Assembly: GCF_001028175.1 (NCBI RefSeq)
Contig: NZ_AEJF01000199.1
Coordinates: forward strand, 1 to 32,801
DNA: 32,801 bases
DNA from: Caballeronia mineralivorans PML1(12)
GTDB taxonomy: Bacteria; Pseudomonadota; Gammaproteobacteria; Burkholderiales; Burkholderiaceae
Direction: 5' to 3'
The notes under the pieces were generated by a model. The model saw only the letters and a program-made list of their open reading frames with translations. It had not been told where the DNA came from and did no database searches. Both the position numbers and the translations under genes were made by a program. This document shows, piece after piece, positions 15,059-23,589 of this stretch; position 1 is the stretch's first letter; every line of letters begins with the position of its first letter.

Positions 15059-16165
15059 TTGAACCGTTCCCTGCTCCGTCCGCCTCAAGACAGCGACGCC
15101 CAGCCGCTCAGCGTTCCTGCTTCCATCACGCCAGGCCAACGCGTCTGGCAACGTTTTAAACGCAACCGGCTTGGTTACTGGAGCCTCGTGATTTTCGTGA
15201 TTGTGTTCGCGATCAGTCTCGCGGGGCCGCTGTGGTCGAATGACAAACCGCTGGTCGTGCGCTATGAAGGTCATCTTTATTTCCCGCTGGTAAAGACGTA
15301 CGCGGAGACCACGTTCGGGGGCGATTTTCCGACGCCCGCGGATTATCTCGATCCGTATATTCGCGACCGTTTCAGTCAGGGCAGTAACTTCGCCGTTTAT
15401 CCGCCGAACCACTACTATTACGACACGCTCAACTACTTTTCGAAGGCTTCGAATCCGGCGCCGCCATCGCGTGAAAACTGGCTCGGCACCGACGACCGTG
15501 GTCGCGATGTGTTCGCGCGACTGCTCTATGGTTTTCGCGTGTCAGTCATCTTTGCGCTGGTTTTAACGGCGATAGGCACGGTGCTGGGTCTGCTGGCCGG
15601 CGCGGTGCAGGGCTACTTCGGCGGGCGTACGGACCTGACCGGGCAGCGTCTGATCGAGATATGGAGTGCGTTGCCGGAGTTGTATCTGCTGATCATCTTC
15701 GCGTCCATTTTCGAGCCGAGCTTGCTGCTGCTCGTTATCTTGCTCTCGTTGTTCGGCTGGATCGGTTTATCGGATTACGTGCGCGCCGAGTTCCTGCGCA
15801 ACCGCACCCAAGACTATGTGCGGGCGGCGCGGGCGATGGGTTTATCGAATGCCCAGATCATCTGGCGACATATCCTGCCGAACAGTCTCACGCCCGTCAT
15901 TACCTTCCTGCCGTTCCGCATGAGCGGAGCGATCCTTGCGCTGACGAGCCTCGATTTTCTCGGCCTCGGCGTGCCGCCGCCTACGCCTTCGCTGGGTGAA
16001 TTGCTCGCGCAAGGCAAGGCGAATCTCGACGCGTGGTGGATCTCGCTGTCCACCTTCGGCGTGCTGGTCGCGACCTTGTTGCTGCTGACATTCATGGGCG
16101 ACGCGCTGCGCAACGCGCTCGACACCCGGATGTCCGATGCCATCAAAGCCGGAGGTGGCAAATGA
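15059..16165 (+). CDS. yejE: Peptide ABC transporter permease (YejE-like)
   Basis: Second permease subunit, 368 residues. It has an N-terminal cytoplasmic segment and first span (RLGYWSLVIFVIVFAISLAGPLW), then a large periplasmic insertion (about 60-145, VRYEGHLYFPLVKTYAET, ENWLGTDDRGRDVFARLLYGFRVS) characteristic of YejE. Four to five more spans and an EAA loop follow (RTQDYVRAARAMGLSNAQIIWRHILPNS). The start is a TTG, supported by GGAG 7 nt upstream and by the one-base gap to yejB; no ATG fits better. The stop overlaps the yejF start in an ATGA arrangement, suggesting translational coupling. Confidence 0.93.
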   Translation: MNRSLLRPPQDSDAQPLSVPASITPGQRVWQRFKRNRLGYWSLVIFVIVFAISLAGPLWSNDKPLVVRYEGHLYFPLVKTYAETTFGGDFPTPADYLDPYIRDRFSQGSNFAVYPPNHYYYDTLNYFSKASNPAPPSRENWLGTDDRGRDVFARLLYGFRVSVIFALVLTAIGTVLGLLAGAVQGYFGGRTDLTGQRLIEIWSALPELYLLIIFASIFEPSLLLLVILLSLFGWIGLSDYVRAEFLRNRTQDYVRAARAMGLSNAQIIWRHILPNSLTPVITFLPFRMSGAILALTSLDFLGLGVPPPTPSLGELLAQGKANLDAWWISLSTFGVLVATLLLLTFMGDALRNALDTRMSDAIKAGGGK

Positions 16166-17760
16166 GCGCGCCGTTGCTGGAAATCGCGGATCTGCGGGTA
16201 CGTTTCGGCGACACCATGGCGGTCGACGGCGTGAACCTCACGATAGAGGCTGGCGAGCGCGTGGCGCTGGTCGGCGAATCGGGATCGGGCAAGAGCGTGA
16301 CGGCGTTATCGATCCTGCGGCTTTTACGCGATGCCGACCTGACCGGCTCGATCCGCTTCGACGGCCAGGAATTGCTTCCGAAGAACGAATCGGAAATGCG
16401 CAAACTCCGTGGCTCCGACATCGCGATGATCTTCCAGGAGCCGATGACCGCGCTGAACCCGCTGTACACCATCGGCGACCAGATTATCGAGACGATTGTG
16501 CTGCACGACGGCGTGTCCGCTCGCGATGCCCGTCGCCGGGCGATCGACTTGCTCGCGCGCACAGGTATTACGGAGCCGGAAAAGCGCATCGACCGATACG
16601 CGCATCAGCTATCGGGAGGACAACGCCAGCGCGCGATGATCGCGATGGCGTTGGCGTGCCGGCCGCGCCTCCTTCTCGCCGATGAACCCACGACCGCGCT
16701 CGACGTGACGATCCGCGCGCAGATCGTGGAATTGCTGCTGGAACTGCAACGCGACGAAGCCGCCTCGCGCGGCATGGCCGTTCTGCTGATCACGCACGAT
16801 CTCAACCTCGTGCGTAAATTCGCGCAGCGTGTGGCGGTGATGGAACAGGGCGTGCTGGTTGAAAGCGGTACCGTGCAAGACATATTCGCGTCGCCGCAAC
16901 ATCCTTATACGGTGCGTTTGCTTGCGAGCAAGCCGCAGCGCACGGTGTTGCCGGTGCTGCCGCTGTCACCCGTGTTGCTCGACGCGCAGGAAGTATCCGT
17001 GGCATTCGCCACGAAAACGCCCGGTGTGGGCGGCTGGTTCCGGCACGGCGCGTTCAAGGCAGTGGATCGCGTATCGGTGAGCGTGCGGCAGGGTGAAACG
17101 CTCGGCATTGTCGGCGAGTCGGGGTCCGGAAAATCCACGCTCGCGATGGCGTTGCTCGGACTGCAGCGCACGTCGCACGGCAAGGTGGAGTTCCAGGGGC
17201 GCCTGCTTGGCGATTATCGCGGCCGCGAAAAAACCGTTCTGCGATCGAATATGCAGGTGGTGTTTCAGGACCCGTACAGCTCACTCTCGCCACGTCAGAC
17301 GATTGAGCGAATAGTCGGCGAGGGGCTTGCGCTGCATCGTCCGGAACTCGATGCCGCGGCGCGCCACGCCAAGGTGGTGGCGGTTCTGCGCGAAGTCGGG
17401 ATGGACAGGACGGCGTTGAACCGATATCCGCACGAGTTCTCCGGCGGGCAGCGCCAACGCATCGCGATTGCCCGCGCGCTGGTGCTCGAACCGCGCATCC
17501 TGATCCTCGACGAACCCACGAGTGCACTCGATGTGTCGATTCAGCATCAAGTTTTACAGCTTCTTGCCGATATACAACGGAAGTACAACTTGGGTTACGT
17601 GTTCATCAGCCATGACCTGGAGGTCATCGGCGCGATGGCGCACCGGGTTGTGGTGATGCAGAACGGAACTGTCGTGGAAACCGGTGATGTGGAGAATATT
17701 TTTGCCATGCCATCCCACGAATACACAAGAAAGCTACTGAAAGCCGCGATCGCGGCCTAA
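16162..17760 (+). CDS. yejF: Peptide ABC transporter, fused double ATPase (YejF-like)
   Basis: Cytoplasmic ATPase of 532 residues with two nucleotide-binding domains in one chain. NBD1: Walker A GESGSGKS (38-45), signature LSGGQRQR (about 150), Walker B LLLADEPTT. NBD2: Walker A GESGSGKS (about 315-322), signature FSGGQRQR (about 427), Walker B ILILDEPTS. Each half ends with the oligopeptide-type tail (SPQHPYTVRLLASKP; MPSHEYTRKLLKA). It powers YejB/YejE. GGAGGTGG precedes the ATG, which overlaps the yejE stop by 3 nt. No second solute-binding gene is present. Confidence 0.95.
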   Translation: MSAPLLEIADLRVRFGDTMAVDGVNLTIEAGERVALVGESGSGKSVTALSILRLLRDADLTGSIRFDGQELLPKNESEMRKLRGSDIAMIFQEPMTALNPLYTIGDQIIETIVLHDGVSARDARRRAIDLLARTGITEPEKRIDRYAHQLSGGQRQRAMIAMALACRPRLLLADEPTTALDVTIRAQIVELLLELQRDEAASRGMAVLLITHDLNLVRKFAQRVAVMEQGVLVESGTVQDIFASPQHPYTVRLLASKPQRTVLPVLPLSPVLLDAQEVSVAFATKTPGVGGWFRHGAFKAVDRVSVSVRQGETLGIVGESGSGKSTLAMALLGLQRTSHGKVEFQGRLLGDYRGREKTVLRSNMQVVFQDPYSSLSPRQTIERIVGEGLALHRPELDAAARHAKVVAVLREVGMDRTALNRYPHEFSGGQRQRIAIARALVLEPRILILDEPTSALDVSIQHQVLQLLADIQRKYNLGYVFISHDLEVIGAMAHRVVVMQNGTVVETGDVENIFAMPSHEYTRKLLKAAIAA

Positions 17761-17896
17761 TTTTCACCAATTAGGTGCGTATCTCAATTGAATTTTTCTA
17801 TGCCTTTTGACATGTAAATAATATCTGGCTAGTATCAAGCCAACTTTTCCGCATGATCCTGATTTTTCAGTCTTTTTCACCAAAAACTACCGACCG

Positions 17897-18580
17897 ATGC
17901 AGCAATTAACTTTGACTCAGACATGCGCGCGAGCAGCAGCCAGCATGTTGATCGGCCTGATGATGACAGCAACTTCCGGTGCGTTCGCCGACGAAGTCAA
18001 CAGTTCAAGCCAAAATGCCAGCAATGGCATGTTTTCGTCGTCGAAAGCAGCTAACGACGTTTATCCCGTTGCCGACTCTGGCAATGTGACAAGCAACTCA
18101 TCCAGCGGCACGCGTTCATTTCTTTCCGGCATGGCGAGCAAGGCGGGCGACGTGGTCGTCGGCGCGCTCAATATGATCGGCGTGCGTTATCGCTGGGGTG
18201 GCAATACACCTGATTCCGGTCTCGACTGCAGTGGTTTTGTGCGCTACGTGTTCCAGGACACGCTGGGCATGACGCTGCCGCGGCGCGCGGAAGAAATGAG
18301 TCGGGTGGGCGAGAAAGTTCGCGTGAGCGAGCTGAAACCGGGTGATCTCGTGTTTTTCAACACGATGCGTCGTTCGTTCTCGCATGTCGGGATTTATATC
18401 GGCGACAACAAGTTTGTTCATTCTCCGTCCACGGGCAGCACGATCCGTGTGGACGACATGGACGACAGCTATTGGGAAAAGCGGTATACGGGCGCTCGGC
18501 GTGTTGAAGCGACCTTCCCGATTGACGGTGTCGATCTGCGTCAGCGCGTCAGCGCCACGATCGGTAACAACGGCAATTAA
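17897..18580 (+). CDS. NlpC/P60 peptidoglycan endopeptidase
   Basis: Exported cysteine peptidase of 227 residues, probably cleaving D-Glu-type stem-peptide bonds in peptidoglycan. The signal peptide ends at about residue 31 (LIGLMMTATSGAFA-DE). A Ser/Asn-rich linker (35-73) follows, then the NlpC/P60 domain (about 82-210): RYRWGGNTPDSGLDCSGFVRYVF with nucleophile Cys111, SHVGIYIG with His163, and FVHSPSTG with His175 as third polar residue. The triad is complete. It is followed by a strong terminator and starts 136 bp after yejF, so it is probably a separate unit. No strong ribosome binding site is visible before the ATG. Confidence 0.92.
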   Translation: MQQLTLTQTCARAAASMLIGLMMTATSGAFADEVNSSSQNASNGMFSSSKAANDVYPVADSGNVTSNSSSGTRSFLSGMASKAGDVVVGALNMIGVRYRWGGNTPDSGLDCSGFVRYVFQDTLGMTLPRRAEEMSRVGEKVRVSELKPGDLVFFNTMRRSFSHVGIYIGDNKFVHSPSTGSTIRVDDMDDSYWEKRYTGARRVEATFPIDGVDLRQRVSATIGNNGN

Positions 18581-18627
18581 GTCGTTGGTATCGATCTGAG
18601 CGGTTGCTGCTGACAGGTCAGCAGTAC

Positions 18628-18662
18628 AAAAGCCTGCCTTCCGAAAGAAGGCAGGCTTTTGT
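18628..18662 (+). terminator. Rho-independent terminator after NlpC/P60 gene
   Basis: A 14-bp perfect stem (18628-18641 with 18647-18660), a CGAAA loop and TTTTG tail. A smaller inverted repeat, CTGCTGAC with GTCAGCAG, lies just before it at about 18606-18624. Confidence 0.9.
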
Positions 18663-19071
18663 CGTTGGCCGCTTCAAGTTCGCAAGACAACGATTCCACG
18701 CCTGGAAACCTTCCTAAGACCGGAACAGATTCGGACCTTTCCGAGTGATTGGGACGCTGCGCATCGCAACACGTTTTCGCCCGCAGCGCCGATGCCTCTC
18801 AGGTACAAACTTTGACACTCAGATTGCTGCTTTCAGTCAAGCTTTACCCCGTACAATCGCCAACCTTTGCCGGGTAGCACCGAGCGCCTCGCCGCGACAC
18901 GAACCCGGTCAAAACAAAGTCTGAAAAAAACAGCTAAACGTTGAAACAGGCTGGTGCAAATCCTTGGCACGTTGAAAAAGGTGAAGTGCGCTTACGATCG
19001 GGATAGTCAGATATCTCATCGTCCTCTCGCATTGGATCAAGTGGTTATATGAATAAGTTAATTATTTCGGA
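18663..19071. other. Intergenic, no gene
   Basis: About 400 bp without a coding frame I can support. TACAAT near 18850 could be a -10 box, but no -35 fits well. The last 60 bases are AT-rich. This is where the upstream domains of the following cytochrome would be expected if the gene were complete; no haem motif was found. Confidence 0.4.
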
Positions 19072-19539
19072 ATGCAAAATAAAAATCGCAAATCGAATCA
19101 GGTGGTCTCGAGCAGCCAGTACCTGACGCAGAGCGATCTACGCGCGATGTCGACCTATCTGCTCGGCGATGCGCCTTTGCCGCCCACGCCCGTGCGACCC
19201 GGTCCCGTCGACGCCGCGCAATTGGCTGCAGGCAGGACAAGTTATGTCGCTGTGCGCGCGGGGTGTCATGGACGTGAGGGGGAAGGCAAGCCGCACGTGG
19301 CGGTATCGATGCAAGGGAACTCGACACTGCGCCAGGCCGATCCGCACCACCTGATCGTCGCGATGTTCGATGGTGTCGACGCGGCCGAGTTTGCCGGAAC
19401 GGAGAGCATGCAGGCGATGCCGGGATTCGCCGCCACGCTCAGCGACGACGAACTCGCACACCTCGCCAATTACCTGCGCGCGGGCTGGGGTGGCCAGCCG
19501 GGTGATGTAACGGCGGCCAACGTCAAGGCGTTGCGCTAG
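19072..19539 (+). pseudogene. Cytochrome c domain remnant with mutated haem motif
   Basis: The 155-residue product resembles the last domain of membrane-associated multihaem cytochrome c subunits of alcohol or gluconate dehydrogenases. It has QYLTQSDLRAMSTYL, then AAQLAAGRTSYVAVRAGCHGREGEG, VSMQGNSTLRQADPHHLIVAMFDG, the axial-Met segment MPGFAATLSDDELAHLANYLRAGWG. The haem-binding CxxCH reads RAGCH: the first Cys codon is CGC, one transition from TGC. There is also no signal peptide, and the N-terminal haem domains are missing. It is therefore probably a non-functional remnant. The ATG at 19072 is only the first codon available. Confidence 0.65.
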
Positions 19540-19575
19540 GCCGCGCGGTTTTCAAGGACAAGCGCCACCGCGTCT

Positions 19576-20550
19576 TCAAACGGTAGCGCCTTTCGCCGCC
19601 ATTTGCCGCTGCAACTCCGGCCAGATTTTCGCGACCGCTTCCTCGCCGGCGAGGATCGCCGCGTTGCGCTGGCCGAAGTCGCTGCCGCTCATGGCGGCCA
19701 AGTTCGGGCGGATGACGAAGTCGGCGTATTTATCGAGTTCGTAAGCCTTGATGGTCTGGCCCATGATCGTGAAGGTTTGCATCAGGACGTCGAACGAGCT
19801 TTGCGTCAATGCCGTCTCGGGGCGCGCCGAAATATCCACCGCGATCACAAAATCCGCGCCCATCTTGCGTGCGAACGCCGCGGGCACCGGGCTTACCAGA
19901 CCGCCATCCACGTATTCATGGCCGCCGATCTTCACCGGCTCGAAGATGGACGGCACGCTGCATGATGCGCGCACGGCAATGCCCGTATTGCCGCGCTGAA
20001 ACAGAATCGGCTGGCCGGTTTTCAGATCCGTCGCGACAATACCGAGCGGCTTCGCCATCTTCTCGATCGGCCGGTTATCGAGTGTCTTGTTCAGGAAATT
20101 CTGCAGCGCGACGCCTTGCAGGAAACCGCGCGTGCGGAATGGCATGGCCCAGTCGCTGATAGACGCTTCGTCCATGGTCAGAGCGAGCTTGTTGATGGCG
20201 ATACCGCTCATCCCCGACGCCGACAACGCCGCGATCACCGATCCCGCGCTCGTGCCGCTCAACAGGTCCACCTTCAGGTTGCGCGCTTCGAGCGCCTTGA
20301 TCACGCCGACGTGTGCAAACCCCCGCGCCGCGCCGCCGCCCAACGCCAGGCCGATGCGAACGGGGCGCTGGGGGATGTTTTCCGTGGGCGTGGGCGGCGC
20401 TGGTGGCGTGACGGCGGTCGTAGAGGTGCTCGTCGTGGTGCAGGCGGTGAGCACCGCCGATGCGCAGCCAAGAGAAAACGCGCGCCGCGAAATGCGAGGA
20501 GTGCTAGGTGCGCGAGGCAGCGATGAAGGCGAGGGCGGCGATGATTTCAA
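19576..20550 (-). CDS. Patatin-like phospholipase, predicted lipoprotein
   Basis: Predicted serine lipase/esterase of 324 residues. The N-terminus has a twin-arginine-like SRRAFSLG (21-28) and a lipobox LTAC with Cys37, so a lipid-anchored exported protein is likely. The patatin domain (about 64-270) has the oxyanion loop GGGAARG (71-77), nucleophile Ser101 in GTSAGS, and catalytic Asp213 in DGGLVSP. I chose the TTG at 20550, because AGGAG is 6 nt upstream and the signal starts right after; the frame is open to 20871 but the extra 107 residues are not family-like. The overall form resembles RssA/NTE-like bacterial proteins. Substrate unknown. It is divergent from gltX. Confidence 0.88.
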   Translation of the reverse strand: MKSSPPSPSSLPRAPSTPRISRRAFSLGCASAVLTACTTTSTSTTAVTPPAPPTPTENIPQRPVRIGLALGGGAARGFAHVGVIKALEARNLKVDLLSGTSAGSVIAALSASGMSGIAINKLALTMDEASISDWAMPFRTRGFLQGVALQNFLNKTLDNRPIEKMAKPLGIVATDLKTGQPILFQRGNTGIAVRASCSVPSIFEPVKIGGHEYVDGGLVSPVPAAFARKMGADFVIAVDISARPETALTQSSFDVLMQTFTIMGQTIKAYELDKYADFVIRPNLAAMSGSDFGQRNAAILAGEEAVAKIWPELQRQMAAKGATV

Positions 20551-20679
20551 GAAGTTCTCCTGCGAGGCAGCGGGGACCGGCGTGGAGAGTTGTTCAAGCC
20601 ACTCGGTTAAGCCATCCAGTAACGGCGCACATGATAAAACATGACGACCCCCGAAAGCAGGGCAAAAGCGCCCGGCGGG

Positions 20680-20685
20680 TATAAT
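20680..20685 (+). promoter_or_regulatory. Candidate -10 box upstream of gltX
   Basis: A perfect TATAAT 125 bp before the gltX start. The -35 position (about 20657-20662) has no good match, so the call rests on the -10 alone. Confidence 0.35.
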
Positions 20686-20809
20686 TCCTACTCGTTTTGA
20701 CCGCTTGCAGCGTTTGTCGAAAAGACGCGCGCAAGCCGGTCCCCGATGTATCGCCTGCCTGGCTCCTCCCGTGCCGGCACGCGCATTTGAGCTATCGAGC
20801 ACACCGCAC

Positions 20810-22216
20810 ATGACCCAAGTCCGTACCCGTTTCGCTCCGAGCCCAACAGGCTTCATCCACCTCGGCAACATTCGCTCCGCGCTTTATCCGTGGGCGTTCG
20901 CGCGCAAGATGAAGGGCGTTTTCGTGTTGCGCATCGAGGACACCGACCTGGAGCGCTCGACCGACGCGTCCGTCGACGCCATCCTCGAAGGCATGGAATG
21001 GCTCGGCCTCGACTACGACGAAGGTCCGATCTATCAAATGCAGCGCATGGACCGCTATCGTGAAGTGCTGAAGCAGATGCTCGACCAAGGCCTGGCCTAC
21101 CACTGCTATATGTCGACGGAAGAACTCGACGCATTGCGTGAACGCCAGCGCGCGGCCAACGAAAAGCCGCGCTACGACGGCACGTGGCGCCCGGAAGAGG
21201 GTAAGGTGCTGCCGCCCATTCCCGAAGGCGTCTCGCCCGTGATTCGCTTTCGCAATCCCATCGGCGGTGTGGTGAGCTGGGATGACGCGGTGAAGGGCAC
21301 GATCGAAATCTCGAACGACGAACTCGACGACCTCGTGATCGCGCGCCCGGACGGCACGCCGACGTATAACTTCTGCGTGGTTGTCGACGATCTCGACATG
21401 AAGATCACCCACGTGATTCGCGGCGACGACCACGTGAACAACACGCCGCGCCAGATCAACATCCTGCGTGCGCTGGGCGGCGAGGTTCCGGTGTACGCTC
21501 ACTTGCCGACCGTGCTCAACGAGCAGGGCGAGAAGATGAGCAAGCGCCACGGCGCCATGAGCGTGATGGGTTATCGCGACAGCGGTTATTTGCCGGAAGC
21601 GGTCCTGAACTATCTGGCGCGGCTCGGCTGGTCGCATGGCGACGCGGAAATCTTCTCCCGCGAACAATTTGTCGAATGGTTCGACCTGGACCATCTGGGC
21701 AAGTCGCCGGCGCAATACGATCCGGACCGCCTGAACTGGTTGAACGCGCATTACATCAAGGAAGCTGACAACGCCCGGCTCGAGACGCTCACAAAGCCCT
21801 TTCTGGCCGAACTGGGTATCGACGCCGCCATGATCGAGCAGGGGCCGCCGCTCGAGCTCGTGATTGGATTGCTGAAGGACCGTGCATCGACGGTAAAAGA
21901 GATCGCCGACAACGCCGCCATGTTCTATCAGGAACCCGTGATCGATCCCGCTGCGCTCGCGCAACATGTCACCGAAGCCGTGCGTCCCGCGCTCGCTGAC
22001 TTGCGGCTGGCACTGAGCGAAGTGGAATGGAGCAAGGAAGCGATCTCGGCTGCGTTCAAGGCCACGTTGACGAGCCACAAGCTCAAGATGCCGCACCTCG
22101 CCATGCCGGTGCGCCTCTTGGTGGCGGGTACTACGCACACGCCTTCTATCGACGCGGTGCTGATGTTGTTCGGACGCGAAACGGTGCTGGCGCGGCTCGA
22201 GAAAGGCATCGCCTGA
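20810..22216 (+). CDS. gltX: Glutamyl-tRNA synthetase
   Basis: Class I aminoacyl-tRNA synthetase of 468 residues that charges tRNA-Glu in the cytoplasm. The HIGH-type motif is PSPTGFIHLGN (10-20) and KMSKR is at 242-246. LRIEDTDLERS and the Rossmann-fold connective segments are intact. The C-terminal anticodon-binding helical region ends in FGRETVLARLEKGIA. The length matches the discriminating bacterial enzyme. ATG 20810 is chosen since VRTRFAPSPTG is the conserved start; the open frame upstream is not conserved. The next gene is tRNA-Ala. Confidence 0.97.
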   Translation: MTQVRTRFAPSPTGFIHLGNIRSALYPWAFARKMKGVFVLRIEDTDLERSTDASVDAILEGMEWLGLDYDEGPIYQMQRMDRYREVLKQMLDQGLAYHCYMSTEELDALRERQRAANEKPRYDGTWRPEEGKVLPPIPEGVSPVIRFRNPIGGVVSWDDAVKGTIEISNDELDDLVIARPDGTPTYNFCVVVDDLDMKITHVIRGDDHVNNTPRQINILRALGGEVPVYAHLPTVLNEQGEKMSKRHGAMSVMGYRDSGYLPEAVLNYLARLGWSHGDAEIFSREQFVEWFDLDHLGKSPAQYDPDRLNWLNAHYIKEADNARLETLTKPFLAELGIDAAMIEQGPPLELVIGLLKDRASTVKEIADNAAMFYQEPVIDPAALAQHVTEAVRPALADLRLALSEVEWSKEAISAAFKATLTSHKLKMPHLAMPVRLLVAGTTHTPSIDAVLMLFGRETVLARLEKGIA

Positions 22217-22334
22217 ACGGGTGCGAGCGGACGGCAGGAACGTGGCGTACGACATCGGCAGCAACGGTGTCCGATTTGCGCCCCAAGTTCGCACCCCAAG
22301 GACGAACTATTTTCAGACGCTGGGCTAAAAGGTA

Positions 22335-22363
22335 TTTACAACTTCAAAAGTGCCCTTTAGAAT
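22335..22363 (+). promoter_or_regulatory. Promoter of tRNA-Ala
   Basis: TTTACA (22335-22340) and TAGAAT (22358-22363) are separated by 17 nt and end 18 nt before the tRNA 5' end. This is a good sigma-70-type match. Confidence 0.7.
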
Positions 22364-22381
22364 CTCGTTTCTGTTCTGCAA

Positions 22382-22457
<76 letters not shown>

Positions 22458-22489
22458 CTTAGTGGGCCGCAGACAGCCAAAGAAGTCCG

Positions 22490-22522
22490 AAAAGCCTTGA
22501 GAAATCAAGGCTTTATCTTTTC
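22490..22522 (+). terminator. Rho-independent terminator after tRNA-Ala
   Basis: A 10-bp perfect stem, AAAGCCTTGA with TCAAGGCTTT, around a GAAA loop (22501-22504), followed by ATCTTTT. It ends the tRNA transcript. Confidence 0.85.
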
Positions 22523-22628
22523 TGCGATCGACGGAATTCCGGCCTGCTCCGGTAGGTTCCGCGATTTGCACGTACCCAAACTCGTACCCTAGACTGAATC
22601 GCGTTGATTTTCTGTTTTGGGGTACATC

Positions 22629-22703
22629 GTGGGACAGCTGACTGAATTGCAGATCCGGTCTGCCCGGCACCGTGACCGGGAATATTTCCTGGCTCTGGTG
22701 CAA
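22629..22703 (+). pseudogene. P4-type integrase, N-terminal relic
   Basis: From the GTG at 22629 the frame reads GQLTELQIRSARHRDREYFLA. This matches the conserved start of P4-type (DUF4102) integrases (LTELQIRNAKP...YKLADGGG). After YFLA the expected DGGG is lost by a shift (GCTCTGGTGC) and homology stops within 40 bp, before an IS6-family fragment. Only about 25 residues remain. The position 170 bp after tRNA-Ala is the usual place of such an integrase relative to its tRNA target. The assignment rests on a short match. Confidence 0.6.
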
Positions 22704-22756
22704 ATAGCTGGTGAGATCGAGACGTCTCCAATAAATGAGGATTTCCTATTTATTGA

Positions 22757-23069
22757 ACACGCCATGACCAGCCTGTGGGTATACCAAACTGATTCCAGCA
22801 CTTGACGAACTCCGGCGTAAAGCGCTTTACCCAACGCATGATCGTGGTGTGTGCCAGCGACAATCCCCGCTCGGCCATCATTTCGACCAGATCGCGCAGA
22901 CTTAGCTTGTAGCGAAGGTACCAACGCACACACGGAACAATGATCTCCCGATCAAAATGCCGACCTTCGACACCCCCTCCAGAACTTTCCCCTTGCTCAT
23001 CACCACCGGCCACCAGATTGATTGGATCGCTACTTTAACCAATCCAACGAGCTTATTTGCACCAGAACC
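22757..23069 (-). mobile_element. IS6-family insertion sequence, truncated
   Basis: The minus strand encodes the first part of an IS6/IS26-type transposase: GRHFDREIIVPCVRWYLRYK, LSLRDLVEMMAERGLSLAHT, TIMRWVKRFTPEFVKCWN, then PTGWSWRV. It breaks off near 22757, before the catalytic DDE domain. The start is ATG 23000 (MSKGKVLEGVSK); one G is missing near 22965, shifting the frame before GRHFDRE. The terminal inverted repeat, GGTTCTGGTGCAAATA read on the minus strand, is intact at 23069-23054, so this edge is the true IS end. The other end and about two thirds of the transposase are deleted. Confidence 0.85.
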
Positions 23070-23259
23070 GATGCTCGCGCGTTTCTTGCGCGATGGGGAG
23101 ACCTGGACGCAGGCGATGGAGCGCTATCTTCCGCAGATTCCCGTTCGCCGCCTCGGTCAGCCGCAGGAGATCGCGGACACCATCGCCTGGATCGCAGCGG
23201 ACGCGCCCGGTTTCATGACCGCGCAGGTGATCGCAGTAGACGGCGGACGGTCGCTCTGA
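23070..23259 (+). pseudogene. Short-chain dehydrogenase, C-terminal fragment
   Basis: Immediately after the IS6 inverted repeat the plus strand reads MLARFLRDGETWTQAMERYL, PQIPVRRLGQPQEIADTIAW, then APGFMTAQVIAVDGGRSL and stop. This is the typical end of a classical SDR (R-x-G-x-P-x-EIA and the final DGG). The Rossmann fold and YxxxK are missing, removed by the IS insertion or a deletion starting at it. The ATG at 23071 is internal. Confidence 0.8.
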
Positions 23260-23589
23260 GAGCGGTCTCATGCATCCTGAGGCACCGAGGGCGCCTCAGG
23301 ATGCATTCAGCAATCCGCGATCACCGCGGCAGCCACTCGCCGCCGATCAGGAAGGGGAGAACGGTCATGAGGGAATCCTTTTGTCTCGTTCGTTATGGTA
23401 GTTAGTGGTCGCTTCGTCGTAAGCCTGAGCGGTACGCGCCAAGCCGCGATGACTTCGTTGCGTCCATGGTAGTCACCCGGCCCCGCGCGGACAAATGACA
23501 AAAGCGTCGCGTCAGGCGAACAAATTGTTGGGCTAAGCCTGCCAGACGTCCGAGGCGGAAGAATTGATGAGTAAAGTTGATCTCATCTT
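23260..23589. other. Intergenic with terminator-like hairpin
   Basis: A 14-bp perfect stem (23270-23283 with 23293-23306, loop 9 nt) lies 11 nt after the SDR stop; it has no T-tract but probably ended that gene. The remaining 280 bp contain no supported gene. A 15-codon minus-strand frame at about 23328-23370 (MTVLPFLIGGEWLP) resembles the first residues of aldehyde dehydrogenases and may be a scar. Confidence 0.5.

Noticed and set aside
20792..22294. 500-codon minus-strand frame opposite gltX
   Set aside because: Antisense shadow of gltX with His/Arg-rich nonsense composition; gltX has all catalytic motifs.
23328..23370. Short minus-strand frame resembling an aldehyde dehydrogenase start (MTVLPFLIGGEWLP)
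   Set aside because: Only about 15 residues before a stop; too short to tell homology from chance, so it is only mentioned in the intergenic entry.
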